Positions 7,555 through 15,627 of a DNA stretch of 59,967 bases are shown one piece after another. The DNA is taken from the NCBI GenBank assembly GCA_902491575.1, contig CABUID010000013.1:1-59967 (forward strand), written 5' to 3'. The notes beneath the pieces were generated by a model. The model did no database searches, had not been told where the DNA came from, and worked only from the letters and a program-made list of their open reading frames with translations. This DNA is from an uncultured Bacillota bacterium. GTDB taxonomy: Bacteria; Bacillota_I; Bacilli_A; RFN20; CAG-631. How positions within the stretch are numbered: position 1 is the stretch's first letter; the number at the start of each line of letters is the position of its first letter. Both the position numbers and the translations under genes were made by a program.

Positions 7555-8718
7555 TTAGTGATCTCGATAATCACCTAATTTTTTAGAACGAGATGGATGT
7601 CTTAGTTTACGTAATGCTTTTGCTTCAATTTGTCGTATTCTTTCACGTGTAACATTGAATTCTTTTCCAACTTCTTCTAGAGTATGTGGACGATTATCTT
7701 CTAGTCCATAACGAAGTTGTAAAACTTTGGCTTCACGTGGAGTAAGTTCTTTTAATATTTCTTGTAATTCATTCTTTAAAAGTTCATTGCTAGCATATTC
7801 ATTCGGAGTAATAACTTCTTTATCTTCAATAAAATCACCTAAATGAGAATCATCTTCTTCACCTATTGGCGTCTCTAAAGAAACCGGTTCAAGATTAATT
7901 CTTTGAATTTGACGGACTCTTTCTGGAGTGATATCGCCTTCCATTTTATCAGCAATTTCTTCTGCTGTTGGTTCTCTTCCTAATTCTTGAGTTAATTGTC
8001 TTTGTATACGTGTCATTTTGTTGATCGTTTCCACCATATGTACAGGAATACGTATAGTTCTTGCTTGATCGGCAATTGCGCGTGTGATTGCTTGTTTTAT
8101 CCACCATGTCGCATAAGTTGAAAATTTAAAGCCTTTTGTATAGTCAAATTTTTCAACAGCTTTGATTAAACCGATATTTCCTTCTTGTATTAAATCTAAA
8201 AAGGACAATCCTCTACCTAAGAAATGTTTAGCAATCGAAACAACTAAACGTAAATTGGCTGAAATCAATTCATTTTTGGCGTCGATATCGCCTTCTTTTG
8301 TACGTCTTGCCAATTCAAGTTCACGCTCTCCAAGTAATTGAACTTTTCCAATTTCTTTCAAATACATTTTTACTGGGTCATTGATTTTGCTTCCAGATTC
8401 ATAATCCATTTTTGAAAAGTCATCCAATTCTTCTTCAGTTGTAGAAATCAATTCTACTTCATCCGGTGTAACAAAGACATCATCACTTAATAATAAATCA
8501 TCTTCACTATTCATTTCTTCGTTAGTAAAGTCGACATCTTGTTCCACTTCTACGGATAAAATTTCATCAATTAAATCAGCCATTTCTTCATCCGACATAT
8601 CAATCGTTTGACAAATTTTTAAGATTTCATCATCTTTAATTTTTTTGCCACTTTTTATGAGTCCTACGAAATATTCTTTAATTTGTTCTGGTGTTTCAAA
8701 AGTCATTTTATTTTCCAT
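7555..8718 (-). CDS. rpoD: Primary sigma factor of RNA polymerase (SigA/RpoD)
   Basis: A 387-residue housekeeping sigma factor. Order of regions: a short region 1.1 and acidic linker (1-115), region 1.2 (DPVKMYLKEIGKVQLL), region 2 with the -10-binding helix (LIQEGNIGLIKAVEKFDY, FKFSTYATWWIKQAITRA), region 3 (LTQELGREPTAEEIA), and region 4 with the -35-binding helix-turn-helix (TLEEVGKEFNVTRERIRQIEAKALRKLR). Length is that of Firmicutes SigA. The strong ribosome binding site AAGGGGG lies inside the 3' end of dnaG. It is the second-last gene of the operon and is the factor expected to read the TATAAT promoters listed here. Confidence 0.98.
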   Translation of the reverse strand: MENKMTFETPEQIKEYFVGLIKSGKKIKDDEILKICQTIDMSDEEMADLIDEILSVEVEQDVDFTNEEMNSEDDLLLSDDVFVTPDEVELISTTEEELDDFSKMDYESGSKINDPVKMYLKEIGKVQLLGERELELARRTKEGDIDAKNELISANLRLVVSIAKHFLGRGLSFLDLIQEGNIGLIKAVEKFDYTKGFKFSTYATWWIKQAITRAIADQARTIRIPVHMVETINKMTRIQRQLTQELGREPTAEEIADKMEGDITPERVRQIQRINLEPVSLETPIGEEDDSHLGDFIEDKEVITPNEYASNELLKNELQEILKELTPREAKVLQLRYGLEDNRPHTLEEVGKEFNVTRERIRQIEAKALRKLRHPSRSKKLGDYRDH

Positions 8719-8724
8719 AAATAA

Positions 8725-10527
8725 TTACCCCCTTGTTTTATTTTGCTTTTTTTCTCCAATTAGATTCTTTATTGCCATGGCTCTTTGAATATAACTGGTT
8801 TTTTGTTCGATTGTATTGGCATATTTTATTTCTTCATTGATTTTATCAAGTTGTTCTTCTAAAGGAATAATCTCTTTTAATTCATAAATTAAATCATCAA
8901 AAGAGGCTTTATTATAATTTGGGTATTTTTCTTTACTATTATCAATGAAAGATAAAGTTTTTAATAAATTTTCATCATCTGAAAATTCAGTTGAAACTTT
9001 CGTAAATAAATCAGCGATTAAATGTTCCATCGAAAAATTTTCTTTATTGTCTTTATAATATTCAGCAATCATCAAGGATATTTTTCGATAGGCTTCATCT
9101 TCCAAATAAATAAGATTTTCAATAAAAATTTCGATTGCTTCTTTTGAATCGAGCATTTGAGATAAAACGCGTATTTGTAATTCTTGATATTTAGTTAATT
9201 TTTGATAATTCTTTATTTCTTTAATTGTTGAATGATCATTATCATCTTGATAGGTTTTTATTAAAGAACGAATAGTAGACATTGAAAAACCTAATTCTTG
9301 ATGTAGTTTTGTGGAATAAATATCGATATCTTCTGGTGTCATTTTTGCAATTTTTTGACACATCTTTTTTAAAAAATTTTTTTTGTTTTCATTGTTTTCT
9401 AGTTCATCTAAACGACTAGCAACATAAAAGTTAAAATCAAAGACACTCATTTCATTTTGACTTAAATGTTGTAATAAAGACTCAACACCATAATGTTGAT
9501 AATATTCATCTAAATCTTTAACCTCTTTATAATGAGGAATTACTTTTACGTTTACTTCTAAATCTAAAAGTTCATTCGCTAAACGATTTGCATTAGTAAT
9601 ACCAGGATTATCTGCATCTAAAGTAAGTATAATTTCGACTCCTAAATATTTAAAAATTTTTAAATGCTCTTTCGTAAAAGCCGTTCCCATCAAAGCTATT
9701 GCATTTGTCACTCCTGCGCGATATAAAGCTATACAATCCATGAATCCTTCACAAATGTACATTTTTCTTTCTTTTTTTATACTCGAAAGTGCATTAGAAT
9801 AATTGTAAAGGGTATTTCCTTTGATAAAAATAGATGTTTCTGGAGAATTAACATATTTTGCCATATCCGATTTTTCAATAATTCTTCCTGAAAAGGCAAC
9901 TACATTTCCATTTAAATCGGTAATAGGAAAAATCAATCGATAAGCAAATCTATCTTTTAATTCACCTTCATTTTCTATCGCAATTCCTGATTGGTAAATA
10001 TCTTCTTTTTTATAGCCTTTTGCAAGAAGATATTGAATGAGTTTTGAAAAATCAGGCGAATAACCAATATGAAATGCATCCAATATACTTTGGTTTAAAA
10101 AACGTTGTTTGCAATATTGCATGGCTAACTCAGATGAAGCTAAGGAATTTTTATAAAATAAAACAGCATCGTTTAATAAATTGTAAAGTGTTTTCTTTCG
10201 AATGTCGATAACTTCTGTCTGCTTTGGCTCAGTTAATTGGAAAGGAATGCCAAGTGAGTCTGCGACTTCCTTTACCGCTCGCATATAAGGTATTTTTTTG
10301 TATTTTTGTAAAAAAGTAAATACATTTCCTGCTTCATTACAAACAAAACATTTAAAAATTTGTTTATCTTTACTAATAGAAAGGGATGGATTTGTATCAT
10401 TATGAAAAGGGCATATCGCAAAATAGTTTCTTCCTCTTTTAATCACATTAATATGCCTAGAAATAATATCAACAATATCAGCTTGTTGTCTAATTTCATT
10501 AATTTGATTTGTTAATTTATTATCCAT
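8725..10527 (-). CDS. dnaG: DNA primase
   Basis: A 600-residue primase that makes RNA primers at the replication fork. The N-terminal CHC2 zinc ribbon has Cys39, His42, Cys60 and Cys63. The catalytic core follows with the TOPRIM motifs YICEGFMDCIALYRAG and LTLDADNPG, the acidic residues of which bind Mg2+. The C-terminal third (about 430-600) is helical and divergent, as expected for the DnaB-interacting domain. A GAGGT ribosome binding site precedes the ATG. It sits between glyQS (12-nt gap) and rpoD (6-nt gap), a cluster often called the macromolecular synthesis operon. Confidence 0.97.
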   Translation of the reverse strand: MDNKLTNQINEIRQQADIVDIISRHINVIKRGRNYFAICPFHNDTNPSLSISKDKQIFKCFVCNEAGNVFTFLQKYKKIPYMRAVKEVADSLGIPFQLTEPKQTEVIDIRKKTLYNLLNDAVLFYKNSLASSELAMQYCKQRFLNQSILDAFHIGYSPDFSKLIQYLLAKGYKKEDIYQSGIAIENEGELKDRFAYRLIFPITDLNGNVVAFSGRIIEKSDMAKYVNSPETSIFIKGNTLYNYSNALSSIKKERKMYICEGFMDCIALYRAGVTNAIALMGTAFTKEHLKIFKYLGVEIILTLDADNPGITNANRLANELLDLEVNVKVIPHYKEVKDLDEYYQHYGVESLLQHLSQNEMSVFDFNFYVASRLDELENNENKKNFLKKMCQKIAKMTPEDIDIYSTKLHQELGFSMSTIRSLIKTYQDDNDHSTIKEIKNYQKLTKYQELQIRVLSQMLDSKEAIEIFIENLIYLEDEAYRKISLMIAEYYKDNKENFSMEHLIADLFTKVSTEFSDDENLLKTLSFIDNSKEKYPNYNKASFDDLIYELKEIIPLEEQLDKINEEIKYANTIEQKTSYIQRAMAIKNLIGEKKQNKTRG

Positions 10528-10539
10528 CTATAACCTCAA

Positions 10540-11916
10540 TTATAAATTTATTTTATTTTTTAAGAATAAAACAACATCTTCAATTTTCATTCTTTGTTGT
10601 GTCATACTATCTCGATCACGAACTGTTACAGATTCATCATTTAGTGTATCAAAATCAATGGTAATACAAAATGGAGTTCCAATAGCATCTTGACGACGAT
10701 AACGTTTTCCAATAGAGCCTGCTTCATCGAAATCACAATGGACTTCTTTGCTTAACCTTTCGTAAACTTCGTTTGCTTTTTCGGATAAAACTTTCGATAA
10801 AGGTAAAACAGCGACTACGAATGGTGCTATACTTGGATGCAAATGCATGACAACACGTGTGTCTTTTTCATTAATCATTTCTTCATCATATGCATCACAT
10901 AGTAAAGCAAGCATTAATCGATCCACACCAACAGAAGGCTCAATAACATAAGGGATGTATCTTTCATTCGTCTCAGGATCCAAATAAGTTAAATTTTCAC
11001 CTGAAAACTCTTGATGTCTAGTTAAATCATAATCGGTACGATTAGCTATTCCCCACAATTCTTCAAATGTATCGGAAAAAGGAAAATTATATAAGATATC
11101 GGATGTTGCTTTAGCATAGTGTGCCAATTCAGTAGGCTCGTATTCAATGACTTGAATATTTTCTTTTTTTAATCCTAAATCGTATAAGAAATTCATGCAA
11201 TAGTTTTTCCAAAAATCATACCAATGACCATCTGTTCCTGGTTTACAGAAAAATTCCATTTCCATTTGTTCAAACTCACGTGTTCTAAAAATGAAATTTC
11301 CAGGAGTAATTTCATTGCGGAAAGCTTTTCCAATTTGTCCAATACCAAATGGGATTTTCTTTCTAGAAGTTCTTTGAACATTTTTAAAATTCACAAAAAT
11401 ACCTTGTGCGGTTTCTGGCCTTAAATAAGCCTGTGATTTTTGATCTTCGACTACGCCTATAGATGTTTTAAACATTAATTGAAAATTACGAATATTTGTA
11501 AAATCATTATGCCCACATTTAGGACAAGAAATATTTTGAAAAATAAAAGTTTCTAGTTCTTGATTATTCATTGTAGAGGCTTTAACGTTAGAATTGAATT
11601 CCTCAATCAACTTATCTGCACGATATCTGGTTTTACAATATTTGCAATCAATTAATGGATCAGAAAAAGTATCAACATGTCCAGAAGCTTTCCAAATTTT
11701 TGGATTTAAAATAATAGCTGTATCTAATCCTACATTATATTTACATTCACTTACAAATCTCTTCCACCATGCTTTTTTTATATTGTTTTTCATTTCAACG
11801 CCTAAAGGTCCATAATCCCAACTATTGGCAAGGCCACCATAAATCTCACTTCCTGGATATACAAAACCTTGAACTTTAACATGATTGACGATTTTATCAA
11901 ATTGCTCTTTTGACAT
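10540..11916 (-). CDS. glyQS: Glycyl-tRNA synthetase, single-chain dimeric type
   Basis: A 458-residue class II enzyme that charges tRNA-Gly. It is the alpha2 (eukaryote/archaea-like) form, not the alpha2beta2 form of Bacillus subtilis. The opening FDKIVNHVKVQGFVYPGSEIYGG is diagnostic. Motif 2 is FRNEITPGNFIFRTREFEQME (about 199-219) and motif 3 is GVDRLMLALL. Cys91, Cys94, Cys131 and Cys134 form a zinc ribbon insertion. AGAGGTG at 11922-11928 is the ribosome binding site. The 5' leader is short and carries no T-box motif. It is first in the operon with dnaG, rpoD and trmK. Confidence 0.97.
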   Translation of the reverse strand: MSKEQFDKIVNHVKVQGFVYPGSEIYGGLANSWDYGPLGVEMKNNIKKAWWKRFVSECKYNVGLDTAIILNPKIWKASGHVDTFSDPLIDCKYCKTRYRADKLIEEFNSNVKASTMNNQELETFIFQNISCPKCGHNDFTNIRNFQLMFKTSIGVVEDQKSQAYLRPETAQGIFVNFKNVQRTSRKKIPFGIGQIGKAFRNEITPGNFIFRTREFEQMEMEFFCKPGTDGHWYDFWKNYCMNFLYDLGLKKENIQVIEYEPTELAHYAKATSDILYNFPFSDTFEELWGIANRTDYDLTRHQEFSGENLTYLDPETNERYIPYVIEPSVGVDRLMLALLCDAYDEEMINEKDTRVVMHLHPSIAPFVVAVLPLSKVLSEKANEVYERLSKEVHCDFDEAGSIGKRYRRQDAIGTPFCITIDFDTLNDESVTVRDRDSMTQQRMKIEDVVLFLKNKINL

Positions 11917-11958
11917 ATTAACACCTCTTTGCCTTAACTATTATATTATAAAATATTT

Positions 11959-11987
11959 TTTATAATATTTCTACTATATTTTCACAA
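11959..11987 (-). promoter_or_regulatory. Promoter of the glyQS-dnaG-rpoD-trmK operon
   Basis: On the minus strand, -35 TTGTGA (11982-11987), a 17-nt spacer and -10 TATAAA (11959-11964). The region is very AT-rich, so neighbouring alternatives are possible. Confidence 0.5.
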
Positions 11988-12066
11988 ATTTTCCTGTTTT
12001 TCCGCTTTTAAAGAAAAGAAAATAGAATTTTAAGTGTTATATGTGGTTTTTTTTATAAAATAAATG

Positions 12067-12072
12067 TATAAT
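12067..12072 (+). promoter_or_regulatory. -10 element upstream of galE
   Basis: A perfect TATAAT 29 nt before the galE start codon. No good -35 is seen (TGGTTT at the expected place), so the assignment is tentative. Confidence 0.4.
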
Positions 12073-12100
12073 AAGAATGATGGAAAAGGAAGGATGAAAT

Positions 12101-13126
12101 ATGAATATTTTAGTTGCAGGTGGAGCTGGTTATATTGGTACTCATACTTGCGTTGAGTTGATACAAGCAGGACACACAGTTATTTGTGCGGATAATTTAT
12201 TAAATTCAAAATTAGAAGCCGTAAAAAGAGTAGAGCAAATTACAAAACAGTCTATTAAATTTTATAAAGTTGATTTAACAGATTACGAGGCTTCAAAGAT
12301 TATTTTTGACGAAAATCATATTGATGGTATTATACATTTTGCAGGTTTGAAATGTGTTCCAGAATCCATCAGTGTACCTTTAAAATATTATCAAAACAAT
12401 ATTGATTCCGTTATTACTATGATTCGTTTAATGAAAGAATATAATGTTAAAAACTTTGTTTTTTCTTCCAGTGCAACGGTTTATGGTGAACCTAAAAAAT
12501 TACCATTGACTGAAGAATCTGAAATTGGGAATACAACGAATCCATATGGAACTACAAAATATTTTATCGAAAGAATTTTAATGGATGTTTGTAAAGCAGA
12601 TAATACGTTAAATGTTGCTATTTTACGTTATTTCAATCCAGTAGGAGCACATCCTTCTGGTTTAATTGGGGAAGACCCAAATGGTGTTCCAAATAATTTA
12701 GTACCCTATGTAACACAAGTTGCTATCGGAAAAAGACCCTATTTAAATGTTAATGGTAATGATTATAATACTCCAGATGGAACGGGCGTAAGAGATTATA
12801 TTCATATTTGCGATTTGGCATATGGTCATGTTCTTGCTTTGAATAAACTTATCACCAATTGTGGTCTTGTCATTTATAATTTAGGGACAGGAAAAGGAAA
12901 TTCAGTATTAGAAGTAATCCAAGCATTTGATAAAGTCGTTGGAAAACCGATTCCTTATAGAATTACTTCACGTCGTCCAGGTGATATTGCTACATGTTAT
13001 GCTGATCCAAGTAAGGCACAAAAAGAATTGGGCTTCAAAGCAAAATATTCTATAGATGATATGGCTAAAGATGCTTGGAATTGGCAACAAAAAAATCCAA
13101 ATGGTTATGTAGAAAGTAATGATTAG
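12101..13126 (+). CDS. galE: UDP-glucose 4-epimerase
   Basis: A 341-residue short-chain dehydrogenase/reductase-type epimerase interconverting UDP-glucose and UDP-galactose in the cytoplasm (Leloir pathway, and supply of galactose for surface glycans). The NAD-binding GGAGYIG is at 7-13, and the catalytic set Ser124, Tyr149 and Lys153 (FSSSATVYG, NPYGTTKY) lines up with the classical enzyme even in numbering. The substrate-end motif RYFNPVGAH and the length are normal. RBS GGAAGGA precedes ATG 12101. It stands alone with its own terminator, with no galK or galT near. Confidence 0.97.
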   Translation: MNILVAGGAGYIGTHTCVELIQAGHTVICADNLLNSKLEAVKRVEQITKQSIKFYKVDLTDYEASKIIFDENHIDGIIHFAGLKCVPESISVPLKYYQNNIDSVITMIRLMKEYNVKNFVFSSSATVYGEPKKLPLTEESEIGNTTNPYGTTKYFIERILMDVCKADNTLNVAILRYFNPVGAHPSGLIGEDPNGVPNNLVPYVTQVAIGKRPYLNVNGNDYNTPDGTGVRDYIHICDLAYGHVLALNKLITNCGLVIYNLGTGKGNSVLEVIQAFDKVVGKPIPYRITSRRPGDIATCYADPSKAQKELGFKAKYSIDDMAKDAWNWQQKNPNGYVESND

Positions 13127-13153
13127 TTTTTCATAAAATATTTATTAATAAAA

Positions 13154-13195
13154 AAAGTGTTTGTTGACATTTAGGATGTTTACAAACATTTTTTA
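13154..13195 (+). terminator. galE terminator
   Basis: AGTGTTTGT pairs with ACAAACATT (one wobble), with an inner ACAT/ATGT stem, followed by a T run. Confidence 0.75.
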
Positions 13196-13214
13196 ATTAT
13201 TGCAATGAATAATT

Positions 13215-13250
13215 CTAAAAAAAATTCAGTTATTTAACTAACTGAATTTC
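13215..13250 (-). terminator. Terminator of the lipoprotein/S24-S26 peptidase unit
   Basis: AAATTCAGTTA (13222-13232) and TAACTGAATTT (13239-13249) form an 11-bp perfect stem. A-rich DNA on its left gives a T tail on the minus strand. It may act weakly in the other direction. Confidence 0.8.
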
Positions 13251-13251
13251 T

Positions 13252-13728
13252 TTACTTTGAAATCTTTTTTGGCTTAAAAATTTTTCTTAATAAACGATTA
13301 GCTTTTTTTATTAACCATCTTAATGGAAAAATAAAATCCCAAAACCAACAATAAAAAGAATACTTTTTATCCTCAATTGAATATTCTTTTTGATTTTTTA
13401 TCAAGCAGGTAACAATCGCGATAATTTGTTCTTGTTTAACTTTTTTTTCACTTACAATTTGATTGTCACCTCTTGTGTTAAACTCACCATTTTTGTAGAC
13501 TTTTAAAACACGATGTAAAACGACTTGACCGTCATTTCTTTGATATAAGGGTAAATCATTTTTTTTAAGTTTTCGGTTTAATTTTGTTAAGATGACGGTG
13601 TCTTTGCCATCTTTAAGTAAAGGGAGCATAGAGTGACCAAAAGGTGTGAATATCACTTGACCGTTATTCTTTATTTTTTCTTGGATAAGAGGAAGCAATT
13701 CGACCATTTTAACATATTTTTCTTCCAT
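13252..13728 (-). CDS. S24/S26-family peptidase-like protein
   Basis: A 158-residue protein with the signal-peptidase/LexA-type fold. FTPFGHSMLPLLKDGKD carries the expected nucleophilic serine (GHSM), and the second conserved box reads VVLHRVLKV, with His where bacterial type I signal peptidases have the catalytic Lys; GDNQ follows as box E. There is no N-terminal membrane anchor. A C-terminal aromatic and basic segment (FYCWFWDFIFPLRWLIKK) could touch the membrane. It probably processes a specific peptide or protein, but no substrate is known. It follows the glycosidase-like lipoprotein gene by 23 nt and shares its terminator, so the two are likely co-transcribed. Confidence 0.75.
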   Translation of the reverse strand: MEEKYVKMVELLPLIQEKIKNNGQVIFTPFGHSMLPLLKDGKDTVILTKLNRKLKKNDLPLYQRNDGQVVLHRVLKVYKNGEFNTRGDNQIVSEKKVKQEQIIAIVTCLIKNQKEYSIEDKKYSFYCWFWDFIFPLRWLIKKANRLLRKIFKPKKISK

Positions 13729-13751
13729 TTTTGTTTAACTCCAAATGAAAT

Positions 13752-15452
13752 CTATTTTTCGACTACTAAAACGGTATTGGCTAATTTTCTTGAATTGGCA
13801 CCTGCTTTTAAAGACAAAGTATTATTCGTAGATACTAGAAGACCAGTTGAGCCACCACCATCCAAGTTAAAGGCATATTTACATCCTTGATAACGCATAA
13901 AATCAGCCACTTGAATTAAGCTTAAACCTTTTGTACCATCTTCACATACGAATAAAACTACATTTCCATTTCCCAATATACCAACAGCTGTTCGTGCACG
14001 TTTGCTTGTCGCATTATTAGTGGTTTCTTGAGAAAGAGTAGAAAGGATTTTATAATTATTAATTAAATTGTGGCGACCAGTAATAACTGTTTTTACACCA
14101 CTAAATGCAGCATTATCAGATTGAGTTGTACCAACGCGCACTCTATAATTAAGTTTAGCTCTTGATAAGAAACTTTCAGTAACTAATAAGGCTACTTGGT
14201 TTGAATTTAAAGTAATCGTACCTGAATAATTCTTACTAATAGAATGGATTTTTCCATCAAAAGGGAAATTAATTGTACTTGCATTATTGCCATATTCATC
14301 TGTTTTAGTCACATAAACAACATTCTTGTTCGTTACGGTTTGTCCACTCGTTGTAATCACTTCATAATCTTTAGAACGACTGCCAATATACATATCTAAT
14401 ACATCTTTATTATCGATGGCTGAAATCATATAATCGCCTAATTTGGCTGCCTTGCTATTATATAATTCAATGTAATTATCGATTCGGTAAAAAGTAGAAG
14501 AATCAGGAGCGCTTGATGCTATGGTTGCTACATCGTTATAAGATATGGATAAAGCCATCATTCCATTTACTAAGCTTTCATAGAATGCAGATTTTGTACT
14601 GATGACTACGCCGTCTTTAACACAAAACCCATTTGAATTGTAAGATGTATAAGCACCAAAATAATCACCATTTACGGCTGCTAAAACTTTTCTTTTTGAT
14701 GCATTTTCATAGGCTAATGCTTGATCTTTTAAAAGAGCATTAGAAGTAGGAAAATAAGAATTAGATGCAGTTCCAATTTCTATAGAAGCGAGATTTAAGT
14801 CGACTGTTACCATATAAACACTACGAGATATACTTCCATCGACCGGTACATAAGTGTATTCTGTCAATTCTACGCCATTTCCTAAAGATGTGTTTTTAGG
14901 ATTAAGATTATCTGAATAAAAATATTCATTTCCATAATAAGGCGCTGTAGAACTCGTAAAGGTTTTTGTAGGTAATTGTGGAAGTGGAACGGAAGATACG
15001 ATTACATCAACGGATTTAACAATATTGTTTTCTGTCGTCACTGTTACTTTTGCATTTCCTTCATTAATAGCCGTTATTTTGCCATTATTTGTGACGCTTA
15101 CAATATTTGTGTCGGAAGATACATAAGTTAAGTCCTTATGAGTTGCATTTTCAGGAATAAAATCAACTTGAAGAGTATGAGTTTGTCCAGCTTGTAATGG
15201 CAATTCATAAGTGGATAAAAGGATATCTTCTAACTCAATGTCTTCGCTAATTTCTCCTGAAGAAGGACGAGAGATATCTTCACTAGAAACTTCACTTGAA
15301 ACCTCACTATTTGTGCTACTTTCGATGAATGATTGTGAATCATCATTTGAATTTTCTACAGAAGAGTTTTCAACATTAGAATTTGAAGAAGGAGTAAGAT
15401 GGTTACAACTTCCTAATAATAAAATAGATATTAATAATATTTTCTTTTTCAT
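13752..15452 (-). CDS. Phosphodiester glycosidase (NAGPA-like) lipoprotein with Ig-like domain
   Basis: A 566-residue surface lipoprotein. A lipobox ends in LLLGSC with Cys16 lipidated. Residues 20-72 are a Ser/Glu-rich linker, about 78-153 form a Big2 bacterial Ig-like domain (typical ENATHKDLTYVSSD...GKITAINEGNAKVTVTT pattern), and about 210-566 match the phosphodiester glycosidase family (PF09992), with AVNGDYF at 259-265 and NLDGGGSTG at 529-537. Members cleave GlcNAc-1-phosphodiester linkages and are often linked to exopolysaccharide or teichoic-acid-like polymers; the substrate here is unknown. A GAGGT ribosome binding site precedes the ATG. The protein should sit outside the membrane. 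Confidence 0.87.
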   Translation of the reverse strand: MKKKILLISILLLGSCNHLTPSSNSNVENSSVENSNDDSQSFIESSTNSEVSSEVSSEDISRPSSGEISEDIELEDILLSTYELPLQAGQTHTLQVDFIPENATHKDLTYVSSDTNIVSVTNNGKITAINEGNAKVTVTTENNIVKSVDVIVSSVPLPQLPTKTFTSSTAPYYGNEYFYSDNLNPKNTSLGNGVELTEYTYVPVDGSISRSVYMVTVDLNLASIEIGTASNSYFPTSNALLKDQALAYENASKRKVLAAVNGDYFGAYTSYNSNGFCVKDGVVISTKSAFYESLVNGMMALSISYNDVATIASSAPDSSTFYRIDNYIELYNSKAAKLGDYMISAIDNKDVLDMYIGSRSKDYEVITTSGQTVTNKNVVYVTKTDEYGNNASTINFPFDGKIHSISKNYSGTITLNSNQVALLVTESFLSRAKLNYRVRVGTTQSDNAAFSGVKTVITGRHNLINNYKILSTLSQETTNNATSKRARTAVGILGNGNVVLFVCEDGTKGLSLIQVADFMRYQGCKYAFNLDGGGSTGLLVSTNNTLSLKAGANSRKLANTVLVVEK

Positions 15453-15588
15453 ATAATAACCTCACATTGCATTTATATTTTAAAATAAATATAAAAAAAA
15501 GTAAACAATGGTTTTTGATTCCCATAATTCTGGTTATAAAATAGAAATAGAAATACTGCGAATAAATATTTTATTTTCTAAACAATTG

Positions 15589-15597
15589 TGATACAAT
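15589..15597 (+). promoter_or_regulatory. Extended -10 promoter of typA
   Basis: TGATACAAT at 15589-15597 is a TGn extended -10, 30 nt upstream of the typA start. The -35 region is poor (TTTTAT). Confidence 0.55.
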
Positions 15598-15627
15598 TAA
15601 CAACGTAATTTTAAAGGGGCGATGTTA

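Noticed and set aside
11917..12060. T-box riboswitch before glyQS
   Set aside because: The leader is short and lacks the conserved T-box sequence (AGGGTGGNACCGCG) and a terminator/antiterminator pair. cysS likewise shows none.
13633..13890. Plus-strand open frame across the S24/S26 and lipoprotein gene ends
   Set aside because: It overlaps two well-supported genes on the other strand and has no RBS.
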